The notes under the pieces were generated by a model. It searched no databases and had not been told where the DNA came from. It was given only the letters and a program-made list of their open reading frames with translations. The translations under genes and the position numbers were made by a program. DNA of 64,000 bases, from the NCBI RefSeq assembly GCF_014202765.1, contig NZ_JACHHN010000007.1, forward strand, positions 26,101-90,100, read 5' to 3'. The stretch's first letter is position 1; each line of letters begins with the position of its first letter. This DNA is from Silvimonas terrae (GTDB lineage Bacteria; Pseudomonadota; Gammaproteobacteria; Burkholderiales; Chitinibacteraceae). Of the stretch, positions 63,715-64,000 are shown piece by piece.

Positions 63715-64000
63715 TTGGGCGGCGGGGTTTGTATCAACGGCAAAAAATTGAATTGGCAGCCCGTTGGGCCAGGGCTGATACAGATGTTACGGTTGTCGTT
63801 GGGGTTGTCGTTGCTTTTGACTTTCCCTCCCCATTAAAGCCCAGCGCCGAAGGAACGGAGGGAGACCTTAGGCTCCCGACTGACTGAGGGCAGCCCGGAG
63901 GGCCGCCAGGCTGGGGTCGCCTTTCTTTGGTTCCTTTCTTTGGCGAAGCAAAGAAAGGGACGTGGGCCCGGCACCCCGGGTATCAAACGCTTTTCAAGAC
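63715..64000. repeat. Non-coding tail with part of a dispersed repeat
   Basis: No gene is visible. The final 170 bases contain the pattern ATTAAAGCCCAGCGCCGAAGG, CTGACTGAGGGCAGC and GCCTTTCTTTGG, plus a CCTTTCTTTG-GCGAAG-CAAAGAAAGG hairpin (63933-63958). I recognise this as a recurrent intergenic element of beta- and gammaproteobacterial genomes (family knowledge). It is cut by the window end. Confidence 0.6.

Overview
The window looks like a stretch of ordinary chromosome from a Gram-negative betaproteobacterium, most likely Neisseriales and close to the Chromobacteriaceae. This is an inference from gene content and gene order; no 16S rRNA is present. The signs are a pgl-hexR-pgi sugar block, a dihydrolipoamide dehydrogenase with its own lipoyl domain (as in neisserial p64k), divergent bamD/rluD, ilvE followed by a zf-CHCC protein, and dRS3-like ATTCC...GGAAT inverted repeats. 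Genes are densely packed and GC-rich. I see no prophage, integrase, transposase, CRISPR array or conjugation gene.

Layout. 1-9.9 kb: central carbon metabolism, with 6-phosphogluconolactonase (cut by the window start), HexR, Pgi and the pyruvate dehydrogenase operon aceE-aceF-lpdA. 10-12.5 kb: an SDR protein, a methionine-type aminotransferase and a YgjV membrane protein. 12.5-18.3 kb: a copper island. CopA, CopZ, CsoR and a small HMA-like protein run leftward; a secreted Cys/His-rich peptide, a DUF411 protein and a multicopper oxidase run rightward, with a CsoR-type operator next to copA. 18.3-27 kb: a composite repeat, EttA, several small or hypothetical proteins, a prolyl-4-hydroxylase-like enzyme, and a pair of lipoproteins (di-haem peroxidase and phosphoesterase).

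27.4-28.0 kb: five tRNA genes in mirror order (Ala-Glu-Arg-Glu-Ala) on the minus strand, with a good sigma-70 promoter and a terminator. 28-34.3 kb: bamD, rluD, pgeF, a Lar-like zinc ribbon, mbfA, an NlpD-like protein and a purine permease. 34.4-50 kb: a nitrate respiration region on the minus strand, made of narK, then narGHJI, moaA, mobB, narX and narL. A phospholipase D lipoprotein and two unknown genes lie between narK and narG. The cofactor genes moaA and mobB supply the molybdenum cofactor that NarG needs, and NarX/NarL sense nitrate.

50-64 kb: a small molybdopterin-fold protein; an aldo/keto reductase with its divergent TetR regulator; a VOC protein with a WYL regulator; a zinc-type ABC operon led by an overlooked 56-residue His-rich membrane peptide behind a perfect palindrome; a MocR/GNAT pair; a hotdog thioesterase with RhlE; a long gap with a structured RNA candidate; an unknown gene; and ilvE with a zf-CHCC protein.

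The most unusual material is not a large new gene cluster. It is (a) a family of intergenic elements built from 7-bp tandem arms, GTGTGAG on the left and CTCCTCA on the right, two copies of which hold a 28-bp-TIR MITE-like core and two of which form the spacers of the pyruvate dehydrogenase operon; (b) the His-rich peptide at the head of the zinc ABC operon; (c) the putative small RNA at about 61.5-61.7 kb; and (d) the accessory copper peptides.
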